NCBI GenBank assembly: GCA_963728545.1
Contig: CAVSKO010000002.1
Span: 2,976,001 to 3,040,000, forward strand
Reading direction: 5' to 3'
DNA length: 64,000 nucleotides
DNA from: DASUNP01 sp963728545
GTDB taxonomy: Bacteria; Acidobacteriota; Blastocatellia; UBA7656
A program made the translations under genes and the position numbers. This document shows, piece by piece, positions 33,636 to 41,591 of the stretch (position 1 is its first letter; each line of letters opens with the position of its first letter). Under the pieces are notes generated by a model, which was not told the origin of the DNA, did no database searches, and saw only the letters and a list, made by a program, of their open reading frames with translations.

Positions 33636-34205
33636 ATGGCCGATCCTTCGCCTCACGAAGTGACCCAGTTGCTTTTGGATTGGCGCAATGGCAACAAAGA
33701 GGCGCTCGACCGCCTGACGCCGCTGGTCTACAACGAGCTGAGACGGCTGGCAAATCATTATCTCAAGGGCGAGCGCAAAGACCATACGCTGCAAGGGACG
33801 GCGCTCGTCCACGAAGCCTACATAAAGCTGATCGGCAACGCCGACCTGGAATGGCAGAACCGCGCACATTTTTTCGGCGTGGCTGCCCGTCTCATGCGAC
33901 AGATACTCGTAGACCACGCGCGAAAACACCGCGCAGCCAAGCGCGGGAGCGGCGAGCGAGATTTATCGCTCGACGAAGCGGCCATCTTTTCGACAGAGCG
34001 GGCCGAAAGCCTTGTGGCGCTCGATGACGCGCTCGATAGTCTGGCCGAGTTCGACGAGCGCAAAAGCCGTTTGATTGAGCTGCGCTATTTCGGCGGGCTC
34101 AGCGTCGAAGAGATAAGCGAGGTAGAAGAGACTTCCATCGCCACTGTCAAACGCCATATGAGAACGGCAGAAGCCTGGCTGCACAAAGAGATGAGCAAAA
34201 GCTAG
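33636..34205 (+). CDS. ECF-type sigma factor (acidobacterial TIGR02999-like group)
   Basis: 189 residues from MADPSPHEVTQLLLDWRNGN. Region 2: LRRLANHYLKGERKDHTLQG and LVHEAYIKLIGNADLEWQNR (the typical TLQGTALVHEAYLKL of this group); linker: AARLMRQILVDHARKHRAAK; region 4: RLIELRYFGGLSVEEISEVE with the helix-turn-helix to AEAWLHKEMSKS. Such sigma factors stand directly upstream of large Ser/Thr kinases in Acidobacteria, exactly as here, and are thought to be controlled by phosphorylation rather than by an anti-sigma factor. A longer frame upstream to 33423 is open but lacks a ribosome site and overlaps the promoter. Confidence 0.9.
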   Translation: MADPSPHEVTQLLLDWRNGNKEALDRLTPLVYNELRRLANHYLKGERKDHTLQGTALVHEAYIKLIGNADLEWQNRAHFFGVAARLMRQILVDHARKHRAAKRGSGERDLSLDEAAIFSTERAESLVALDDALDSLAEFDERKSRLIELRYFGGLSVEEISEVEETSIATVKRHMRTAEAWLHKEMSKS

Positions 34206-34209
34206 GGGC

Positions 34210-34334
34210 CAGGGGTCAGGGAATCTGAGATTTCAAATTTGTAGGGCGCGAGGTGCCCCGGCGCTTACGCATAAGCCAGCGACTACGCCGGCGCCGCGAT
34301 TTCAAATTCGCTTTGCCCTGATCCCCGACCCCTG
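34210..34334. repeat. Inverted repeat between sigma factor and first kinase
   Basis: CAGGGGTCAGGG at the left is mirrored by CCCTGATCCCCGACCCCTG at the right, and ATTTCAAATTTG by ATTTCAAATTCG inside, around a GC-rich centre. It fills almost the whole spacer and could act as a terminator/attenuator between sigma factor and kinases, or be a degenerate mobile repeat. No gene is present. Confidence 0.55.
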
Positions 34335-34351
34335 AAACCTGACAACTGATT

Positions 34352-37114
34352 ATGAACGCAGAGCGTTGGAATCGAATAGAATCACTCTTCGCGTCGGCGC
34401 TTGAGCGCGACCCGGCCCACCGCGCCTCTTTCCTAGACCGCGAGTGCGGCTCGGATAAAGAACTTCGCAAGGAAGTTGAAGACCTGCTCGCTCATCAACA
34501 GCCCACCGGCCGTTTCATCCCAACACTCATTCACGACGCCGCCAGGCTCATTCCCAAACACGACCCTTTCTCTGGCTCTGAGGGCCGTTTCATTCCCGGC
34601 ACCGTCCTCGCCTCCCGCTACCGCATCATTGGCTTGCTCGGCCGTGGCGGCATGGGCGAGGTCTATCGCGCTGACGATCTCAAGCTCGCTCAGCCGGTCG
34701 CTCTTAAATTCCTCCCCGAAAATCTCGCTCGCGACCACAGCATGCTTGAGCGCTTCCACCGCGAGGTCCGCATCGCTCGCCAGATTTCTCACCCCAACGT
34801 CTGCCGCATGTTCGACATCGGCGAAGGCGACGGCCAGCACTTTCTATCAATGGAGTACATAGACGGCGAAGACCTGGCTACTCTGTTGCGCAGGATAGGA
34901 AGGCTGCCTGCCGATAAAGCTGTGGAGATCGCGCAGCAGCTATGCGCCGGGCTAGCTGCCGCGCACGAGGAGGGAGTGCTGCATCGCGACCTCAAGCCCG
35001 CAAACGTCATGATAGATGGGCGCGGCAGGGCAAAGATCACGGACTTTGGATTGGCCGGGCTTGCGGGCGATTTTCAGGGCCACGAAGTGCGAGCAGGCAC
35101 GCCCGCTTACATGGCCCCCGAGCAACTGTCAGGCAGTGAAGTGACGGCAAAGAGCGACATCTACAGCCTGGGCCTTTTGTTGTACGAAATCTTCACCGGC
35201 AAGAAAGCATTCGAGGCGGCGACGCTTGAAGAGCTGATAAAGCTGCGCGAATCGTCCACTCCGCCGAGCATATCGAACTACGTCAAGGAAATAGACCCGC
35301 TTGTCGAGCGAGTCATACTCCGTTGTCTGGAACGCGACCCGCGAGACCGCCTGTCGTCGGTCGCACAGGTTGCGGCGGCGCTTCCGGGCGGCGACCCATT
35401 AGCTGCTGCGATAGCGGCGGGCGAAACTCCTTCGCCCGAAATGGTAGCCGCCGCGCCGAAGGAAGGCGCGCTACGGCCTGCGGCGGCTATAGCCTGTCTG
35501 GCCGGAATCATAATAATGCTCGCTTTCTTCGTGCTGGCTGCCGGCAAAACAGCTATACAGAATCGTATGCCGTTAGATAAGCCGCCCGCAGTTCTAGCCG
35601 AGCGCGCCAGCGGCATAATAAATAGATTTGGTTATACGGAACCGCCCGTTGATAAGGCTTATTGGTTCAGGTTTGATGATGGTTATCGCGAAGATCCTAA
35701 AATGCGGGATTCATTAGAGAGCAATTTGGAAAAGCTGGCTACGGGCCAACCTCCGGTTATCGCCTTCCGCTATCGCCAAAGTCCCCGATATATGGAACCG
35801 TTTAACGGGGAGAGTGTGTGGTTCACAGACCCGCCGATGCAGGTCTCGAACATGGTGAACCTGACTTTAGACACGCGTGGGCGTCTGATCGAATTCAATG
35901 CCGTCCCTCCGCAGGTTGATGGAGGCCAACAACAGACGACTCAGTTCGACTGGGCAGTCTTATTCTCCGAAGCGGGACTCGACATAGCCGATTTCACAAG
36001 CAGCAATTCGACCTGGAGCCCTCCCGTTTGTTACGACGCGCGGGCGGCCTGGGAGGGGGCGTGCGCCGACAATCCGGACATCCCCGTTCGCGTCGAAGCC
36101 GCCGTCTATCGCGGCAAGCCTGTTTACTTTCAGATCGTTTACCCCTGGGATAAACCGCTCAGACAAGAGGAAGCCGCAGGGCTTTCGGGGCGCAATGTCG
36201 CGGGCATTCTTCTCACCGTCACGTTTATCGCCGGATTGATCGGAGCCGTCTTGCTGGCGCGGCGCAACCTCAAGCTCGGGCGAAGCGACCGCAAAGGGGC
36301 GTTCAAGATCGTGATAGTCGCCTTCTGCTGCGTGATGATTGGCTCGCTTCTGAGCGCCGATCATGTGCCTACGCTCGGCGGAGAGATGAGTGTGATTTAC
36401 GAAGCAGCCTCATGGTCGCTCGTGGTAGTCGCTCTGTTGTGGGTCTTCTACGTCGCGCTTGAGCCTTACGTTCGCCGCCGATGGCCTAAGTTAATCATTT
36501 CGTGGAGCAGGCTGCTTTCCGGGGGCTGGCGCGACCCTATGGTCGGGCGAGATATTCTGGTCGGGGGCTTTATGGGCATGGGTCACACGCTGGCAATTCA
36601 TTTGAGTCTCTTTCTGCCACGGTTGCTCGGCCTGCCTTCTTCTCCCGGCCTCAGCTTTGCGCCCGATGCAGACGGACTGACATCGTCAATTGCGTTTGTT
36701 TCAACGATCCTTCCCCGCGCCATTTTTTCCGGCATGGGCTTCCTATTCTTGATCTTGCTTTTTTACGTTCTGTTCAAAAGGCAATGGCTGGCTGCAAGCG
36801 CGTTGTGGCTAATGATTTTCGTCGTCAACGGCCTGGGGTTTTACTCAGGAGATCCGTGGATCGCGTGGATAAGCCCGGTTGTGATCGCAACCATTACTGT
36901 CATCACAGTCGTCCGTTTCGGGCTGCTCTCGGTGGTCGCATTTCAATTCTTCTTCTTCCTGAGTGCTCAACGCGCGCTCACGACCGATCTTTCAAAATGG
37001 TATGCCGGAGAAACGATATTCGCCGTAGCAGTTCTCCTGGGCATATCCTTCTATAGCTTCTACACATCGCTTGCGGGCCAGCCTCTATTTCGAAGCGGCA
37101 TGCTGCAAGATTAA
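34352..37114 (+). CDS. Ser/Thr protein kinase with multi-pass membrane C-terminal half (paralogue 1)
   Basis: 920 residues. The N-terminal helical segment RIESLFASALERDPAHRASF is typical of acidobacterial kinases. The kinase domain is at about 91-345: P-loop LGRGGMGEVYRA (96-107), Lys119 in VALKF, catalytic Asp213 in HRDLKPAN, DFG 231-233, and GTPAYMAPEQL. A helix near 378-398 crosses the membrane, then an outside domain (about 400-610) and about eight helices. The kinase is cytosolic and the rest probably senses an envelope or lipid signal. The catalytic residues are complete. It lies downstream of an ECF sigma gene, its likely target or partner, and 11 bases before a near-identical kinase gene. 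Confidence 0.92.
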   Translation: MNAERWNRIESLFASALERDPAHRASFLDRECGSDKELRKEVEDLLAHQQPTGRFIPTLIHDAARLIPKHDPFSGSEGRFIPGTVLASRYRIIGLLGRGGMGEVYRADDLKLAQPVALKFLPENLARDHSMLERFHREVRIARQISHPNVCRMFDIGEGDGQHFLSMEYIDGEDLATLLRRIGRLPADKAVEIAQQLCAGLAAAHEEGVLHRDLKPANVMIDGRGRAKITDFGLAGLAGDFQGHEVRAGTPAYMAPEQLSGSEVTAKSDIYSLGLLLYEIFTGKKAFEAATLEELIKLRESSTPPSISNYVKEIDPLVERVILRCLERDPRDRLSSVAQVAAALPGGDPLAAAIAAGETPSPEMVAAAPKEGALRPAAAIACLAGIIIMLAFFVLAAGKTAIQNRMPLDKPPAVLAERASGIINRFGYTEPPVDKAYWFRFDDGYREDPKMRDSLESNLEKLATGQPPVIAFRYRQSPRYMEPFNGESVWFTDPPMQVSNMVNLTLDTRGRLIEFNAVPPQVDGGQQQTTQFDWAVLFSEAGLDIADFTSSNSTWSPPVCYDARAAWEGACADNPDIPVRVEAAVYRGKPVYFQIVYPWDKPLRQEEAAGLSGRNVAGILLTVTFIAGLIGAVLLARRNLKLGRSDRKGAFKIVIVAFCCVMIGSLLSADHVPTLGGEMSVIYEAASWSLVVVALLWVFYVALEPYVRRRWPKLIISWSRLLSGGWRDPMVGRDILVGGFMGMGHTLAIHLSLFLPRLLGLPSSPGLSFAPDADGLTSSIAFVSTILPRAIFSGMGFLFLILLFYVLFKRQWLAASALWLMIFVVNGLGFYSGDPWIAWISPVVIATITVITVVRFGLLSVVAFQFFFFLSAQRALTTDLSKWYAGETIFAVAVLLGISFYSFYTSLAGQPLFRSGMLQD
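35052..35460 (+). repeat. 409-bp tract identical to 37826-38234 (copy 1)
   Basis: From within the activation segment (after DFG) to just past the kinase domain the two kinase genes are identical at every base. Outside this tract they differ widely at synonymous sites. The offset of 2774 bases is constant across the kinase region, so no indels separate the two domains. A second, shorter tract (34375-34510 against 37149-37284) differs at only two bases. Confidence 0.9.
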
Positions 37115-37125
37115 TTTGTAAAGAT

Positions 37126-39891
37126 ATGAAACCGGACAGATGGCAGAAAATAGAATCACTCTTCGCGTCGGCGCTTGAGCGTGACCCGGCCCACCGCGCC
37201 TCTTTCCTAGACCGCGAGTGCGGCTCGGATAAAGAACTTCGCAAAGAAGTTGAAGACCTGCTCGCTCATCAACAGCCCACCGGCAGATTTATCCCTACTC
37301 TTGTTCACGACGCCGCCAAGCTGATCACTAAACAAGAGCATGTCTCTGCCACCGATAGCCGCTTCATTCCCGGCACGCTGCTGGCCGAGCGCTACCGCAT
37401 CGTAGGCATGCTCGGTCGCGGCGGCATGGGTGAAGTTTATCGCGCCGACGATCTGAAGCTGGGCCAATCTGTGGCCTTGAAATTCCTTCCCGAAAATCTC
37501 GTGGGCGACCGTAACATGCTTGCTCGCTTTCACAGGGAGGTTCGCATCGCTCGCCAGATTTCTCATCCGAATCTCTGCCGCGTCTTTGACATAGGCGAAG
37601 TCCAGGGCCATCACTTTCTCTCTATGGAATACATCGATGGAGAAGACCTCGCCTCGCTGTTGCGCAGGATAGGGAGGCTTCCGTCGGACAAGGCGGTCGA
37701 GATAGCGCGCCAGCTCTGCGCGGGTCTTGGGGCGGCACACGACGAAGGCGTGCTGCATCGCGACCTCAAGCCCGCAAACATTATGATAGACGGGCGCGGC
37801 AAGACTCGTATAACAGACTTTGGGCTGGCCGGGCTTGCGGGCGATTTTCAGGGCCACGAAGTGCGAGCAGGCACGCCCGCTTACATGGCCCCCGAGCAAC
37901 TGTCAGGCAGTGAAGTGACGGCAAAGAGCGACATCTACAGCCTGGGCCTTTTGTTGTACGAAATCTTCACCGGCAAGAAAGCATTCGAGGCGGCGACGCT
38001 TGAAGAGCTGATAAAGCTGCGCGAATCGTCCACTCCGCCGAGCATATCGAACTACGTCAAGGAAATAGACCCGCTTGTCGAGCGAGTCATACTCCGTTGT
38101 CTGGAACGCGACCCGCGAGACCGCCTGTCGTCGGTCGCACAGGTTGCGGCGGCGCTTCCGGGCGGCGACCCATTAGCTGCTGCGATAGCGGCGGGCGAAA
38201 CTCCTTCGCCCGAAATGGTAGCCGCCGCGCCGAAAGAAGGCGCGCTGAAACCCGCCGTCGCCGTCAGCCTGCTCGCGGCGTTTCTCGTCGTGCTTGGCTA
38301 TCTCGTGTTTGCTTCAACCACGGTAAAGCTGCACAACGTGGTGCCGATGGAAAAATCGCCCGAGATACTTGCCGAGCGCGCAAGCGACATCTTGAAAAAA
38401 ATCGGCTACGAAACACCTCCGGTAGATAAAGCTTACGGGTTCCAACTGGACACGAGTCCTATGAAGTACGCAGCGGAGAATAATGCGCTCGGCAATCTGA
38501 CGGAGAGGCTGACTACGGGCCGCCCTGTAGTGGCTTACTTCATGTATCGCCAAAGCCCGCGTTACCTTGAAACACTCGGCGATGACGGCGTGGGGCCCTC
38601 AGACCCGCCGTTTGATGTATCAGGCATGGCGAACGTCCTGCTGGACACGCGAGGTCGTCTGGCCGAGCTTTATGTTATTCCTCAGCAGGTCGATGATAAA
38701 AAAGGCGCGGCTACAACGGTCGATTGGGGCAGCCTGTTTAGAGAGGCGGAGCTGGACATTGCCGCTTTCAATCAAACAGAATCCGCCTGGGTCCCGCCAA
38801 CAGGCTACGATGAGCGCGTGGCGTGGGAGGGCGCTTATCCGGATCAGCCCGATATTCCGATTCGCATCGAGGCGGCTGCGTACCGTGGCAAGCCGGTCTA
38901 TTTTCAGATCATACCTCCATGGGAGCGGCCCTATCAACAAGTGGGGTTTCAGTCTAACTCAGGCCGGAAGATCGCGGGAACGATTTTAGCAGTCACTTTC
39001 ATTGCCGGTGTGATCGGGGCTGTGCTGATCGCGCGCCGCAACCTGCGGTTGGAGCGAGGCGACCGGAAGGGAGCCTTCAAGCTTGCCTTATTCGTCCTCT
39101 CGGCAGTTATGCTCGGATCACTCATCAACGCAGACCACGTCCCTACGGTTGGCGGAGAGCTTGACGTGCTGTACGGAGCAGTTGCGTGGGCGTTGTTTCT
39201 TGCCGCCTTGATATGGGTCGTCTACGTCGCGCTTGAGCCTTACATACGCCGTCGCTGGCCCCGGTTGATCATTTCGTGGAGCAGGCTTCTGGCCGGCGGC
39301 TTTCGCGACCCCATGGTCGGGCGCGACATATTGGTCGGCGGGCTTCTTGGGTTTGGGCATACCATGTCGATCTACTTAATGCAGCAGATGCCAGACTGGT
39401 TCGGCACGCCCATGCCTCCGAACACGGGCGGAAACCCGAATATACAGGGCTTTCAGGCTCTGCTCTCCAGCTTTATAAATGGCAGCGTGGTATTCAGCAT
39501 ATTTTACGGCCTGGGATTCATGTTCTTGCTCCTGCTTTTTTATGCCTTACTAAGAAAGCAGTGGCTGGCCGCACTTGCGATCTGGCTTATACAAACGGCA
39601 GTCCTCGGCTTCGCCTTTGCCAGCCAGGGGCCCCGGCCTTTATGGTTCGGCGCGATAGCGATTTCGACTGTATACATCATCGCCGCTACGCGATTCGGGC
39701 TACTGACCGTCATGTCGCTTCAGATGTTTTTCGATATGAGTTTCCACTATCCCATCACCGGGGATTTTTCTATCTGGTACAGCGGGACCACCATATTCGC
39801 GATGATTATCATGATAGGGCTGGCCCTTTACAGCTTCTACACGTCGTTGGCGGGCCAGCCTCTGTTTCGCGGCCAGATACTTCACGACTAA
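37126..39891 (+). CDS. Ser/Thr protein kinase with multi-pass membrane C-terminal half (paralogue 2)
   Basis: 921 residues with the same layout as the preceding gene: N-terminal IESLFASALERDPAHRASF, kinase domain with GRGGMGEVYRA, VALKFLPENL, HRDLKPANIMID, DFGLAGLAGD and GTPAYMAPEQL, one crossing helix, an outer domain containing VYFQIIPPWERPY, and a membrane domain ending LYSFYTSLAGQPLF. All catalytic residues are present. It starts 11 bases after its paralogue, so both are in one transcript with the sigma factor. The sensory half has diverged more than the kinase half, suggesting two inputs onto the same downstream target. Its stop overlaps the stop of the convergent hydrolase gene by 4 bases. 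Confidence 0.92.
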   Translation: MKPDRWQKIESLFASALERDPAHRASFLDRECGSDKELRKEVEDLLAHQQPTGRFIPTLVHDAAKLITKQEHVSATDSRFIPGTLLAERYRIVGMLGRGGMGEVYRADDLKLGQSVALKFLPENLVGDRNMLARFHREVRIARQISHPNLCRVFDIGEVQGHHFLSMEYIDGEDLASLLRRIGRLPSDKAVEIARQLCAGLGAAHDEGVLHRDLKPANIMIDGRGKTRITDFGLAGLAGDFQGHEVRAGTPAYMAPEQLSGSEVTAKSDIYSLGLLLYEIFTGKKAFEAATLEELIKLRESSTPPSISNYVKEIDPLVERVILRCLERDPRDRLSSVAQVAAALPGGDPLAAAIAAGETPSPEMVAAAPKEGALKPAVAVSLLAAFLVVLGYLVFASTTVKLHNVVPMEKSPEILAERASDILKKIGYETPPVDKAYGFQLDTSPMKYAAENNALGNLTERLTTGRPVVAYFMYRQSPRYLETLGDDGVGPSDPPFDVSGMANVLLDTRGRLAELYVIPQQVDDKKGAATTVDWGSLFREAELDIAAFNQTESAWVPPTGYDERVAWEGAYPDQPDIPIRIEAAAYRGKPVYFQIIPPWERPYQQVGFQSNSGRKIAGTILAVTFIAGVIGAVLIARRNLRLERGDRKGAFKLALFVLSAVMLGSLINADHVPTVGGELDVLYGAVAWALFLAALIWVVYVALEPYIRRRWPRLIISWSRLLAGGFRDPMVGRDILVGGLLGFGHTMSIYLMQQMPDWFGTPMPPNTGGNPNIQGFQALLSSFINGSVVFSIFYGLGFMFLLLLFYALLRKQWLAALAIWLIQTAVLGFAFASQGPRPLWFGAIAISTVYIIAATRFGLLTVMSLQMFFDMSFHYPITGDFSIWYSGTTIFAMIIMIGLALYSFYTSLAGQPLFRGQILHD
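37826..38234 (+). repeat. 409-bp tract identical to 35052-35460 (copy 2)
   Basis: Second member of the identical pair inside the tandem kinase genes. The boundaries are set by the first mismatches: a T against an A just before the tract, and an A against a G just after it, within the codons for the PKEGAL segment. Confidence 0.9.
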
Positions 39892-41369
39892 TTCCCGCCC
39901 TTGTAATTTAGCCGTGTGAATTTGAACGGCGCGAGCTGTATGCTTGTCGCCGACGGCGTCTGGCCCTTCATAAACTCAAGCATCACGTCTTTGATCTTCG
40001 GCGAAGATAAAAACAGCGGGTCGCTATGCACAGCGCCGTCGATGATCAGGTGATGGCTGTTCGTAAATCCTGCGCGGTATTCTTCGGCGTTGCTTACGGG
40101 AGTCCGCGCGTCGAGCGTGCCGCTGATAAAAAGCACGGGCACATCGGATTTTACGGGCGCGCGAAATGCGGCCCCAAGATCGGGGCTGCCCAACCCCTCA
40201 CAAACGTCAGGGAATATCTGGTCGGCCAGGTTTGCCAACAGAGTCTCTTTCGATTCGCGCTCGATGCGCCCGCGCCGCTCGGCTGACGCGCCCGAAGCGC
40301 AGTCCATCATAAGCGACATCGCAGAGCCTATGCTTTCTCTCGATTGGCGCAGCCAATATTGAGCTATGAATGAAAAATCGCCCTTTGACGCGGCGTAGTA
40401 GACCAGCGGGAAATCTCTTGTCACAGTAGTCCCGATATTGCCCGCCGTAAGAATCTGCAAGACGAACTTCGTGACCGTGACTTTTACTTTCTGTTTGGAC
40501 CTGGGGTCCATGACTTCTACGGCGACGGGTTCTCGCTCAAGACGGTCGAGGACGGTCTTCATCAAGCCGAGAAAATCGGGTATCTCTTTATTCAATTCAG
40601 GATCGGCTTTCACGACGCGGTCGAGGTCTTCGAGGTGCTTCTGAATATTGCTCGGCAGTTTCAACGTGTGGTCAGGCCCTTCGATGCCTGCCAGCATCGC
40701 GCGGTGAATATTATTTCCATGCCTGCGTATGGCCGTCAGCCCCAGGTGCGTCCCGTAGCTGATTCCCCACAAGCTGATCTTGCTCGCGCCCAGGGCTTTT
40801 CTGAGCGATTCCAGGTCGTCGGCGCTCTCATTCGTGTTGTAGCCGCTGAGGTCGACTCTCTGAAAATCGCGCCAGTATTCTGCGCAATCCGAGGCCCGCT
40901 CTTTGGCCACGCGTATGAACTCTTCGCGCGTTGGAACAACATCAAGCGGGAAATCTAGGGTTTGAATGCAACCCAGGTTCGGCTTTGCCCTCCCCGTGCC
41001 GCGCTGGTCAAAAGCGATAACGTCGCCGATCTCGCGCATAGCCATAAACAGGGGGAAGCGAGAGCCGGTTGCCGCGCCGATGCCTGAGCCGCCCGGCCCG
41101 CCCGCGAGATAAACAATCGGCGGGCCCGGGGTCTTGGACGTGCTCTTGAATCTTACGAAGGCAACCTCGATCAAATTGCTCTTAGGGTCGCTGCGATTTT
41201 CCGGCACCGTTAGAACGCCGAATTCCGCATCAACTTTTTCTCCGCTCTGCGGCTGAAAGACGTATGGCTTGATCGTCAAATCGCCCGCGCGTTTCTGTTG
41301 CGCGGCTGCGCTCGCCGTTATAAATATCGGCGCAAGCGCGAGCAGAATAATTCTTTGATACAGCTTCAT
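39888..41369 (-). CDS. Exported alpha/beta hydrolase of the tripeptidyl/proline-iminopeptidase type
   Basis: About 493 residues with a signal peptide (LALAPIFITASAAAQQ). The alpha/beta-hydrolase domain has the oxyanion loop YLAGGPGGSG, FDQRGTGRAKPNL, the nucleophile elbow WGISYGTHLGLT and, at the C-terminal side, FISGTLDARTPVSNAEEYR (acid) and GAVHSDPLF (histidine), as in TAP-like secreted aminopeptidases. It would cleave short peptides from the N-terminus. The start is chosen at the ATG at 41369 before the signal peptide; an in-frame ATG is 18 bases upstream. It is convergent with the second kinase gene with overlapping stop codons. Confidence 0.88.
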   Translation of the reverse strand: MKLYQRIILLALAPIFITASAAAQQKRAGDLTIKPYVFQPQSGEKVDAEFGVLTVPENRSDPKSNLIEVAFVRFKSTSKTPGPPIVYLAGGPGGSGIGAATGSRFPLFMAMREIGDVIAFDQRGTGRAKPNLGCIQTLDFPLDVVPTREEFIRVAKERASDCAEYWRDFQRVDLSGYNTNESADDLESLRKALGASKISLWGISYGTHLGLTAIRRHGNNIHRAMLAGIEGPDHTLKLPSNIQKHLEDLDRVVKADPELNKEIPDFLGLMKTVLDRLEREPVAVEVMDPRSKQKVKVTVTKFVLQILTAGNIGTTVTRDFPLVYYAASKGDFSFIAQYWLRQSRESIGSAMSLMMDCASGASAERRGRIERESKETLLANLADQIFPDVCEGLGSPDLGAAFRAPVKSDVPVLFISGTLDARTPVSNAEEYRAGFTNSHHLIIDGAVHSDPLFLSSPKIKDVMLEFMKGQTPSATSIQLAPFKFTRLNYKGGN

Positions 41370-41429
41370 GACAGACCGCCCTTTCATTTAGGCCAGGGAG
41401 AAAACTAGAAAAGCAAATGTCGTTGATTT

Positions 41430-41504
41430 ACGCAAAGCTCGCAAAGAGGGCGCAAAGTTCGCAAAACTTTTTGCGGTCTTTGTGGTGTTTGGCGTTCTTT
41501 GCGT
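41430..41504. repeat. Palindromic repeat rich in CGCAAAG
   Basis: ACGCAAAGCTCGCAAAGAGG and CGCAAAGTTCGCAAAA on the left are mirrored by TTTTGCGGTCTTTGTGG and GTTCTTTGCGT on the right. It is a different family from the GCAGACACAGAG palindromes but has the same general form, in the spacer between the M56 and hydrolase genes. Confidence 0.6.
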
Positions 41505-41591
41505 TTCACATCGGCCTTGCCGATTCCAGTAAATCGCCGGGTTCAATTGTAATTCGATAAAGTTACGCGCGGGCCGGAATGATTATTCGCG

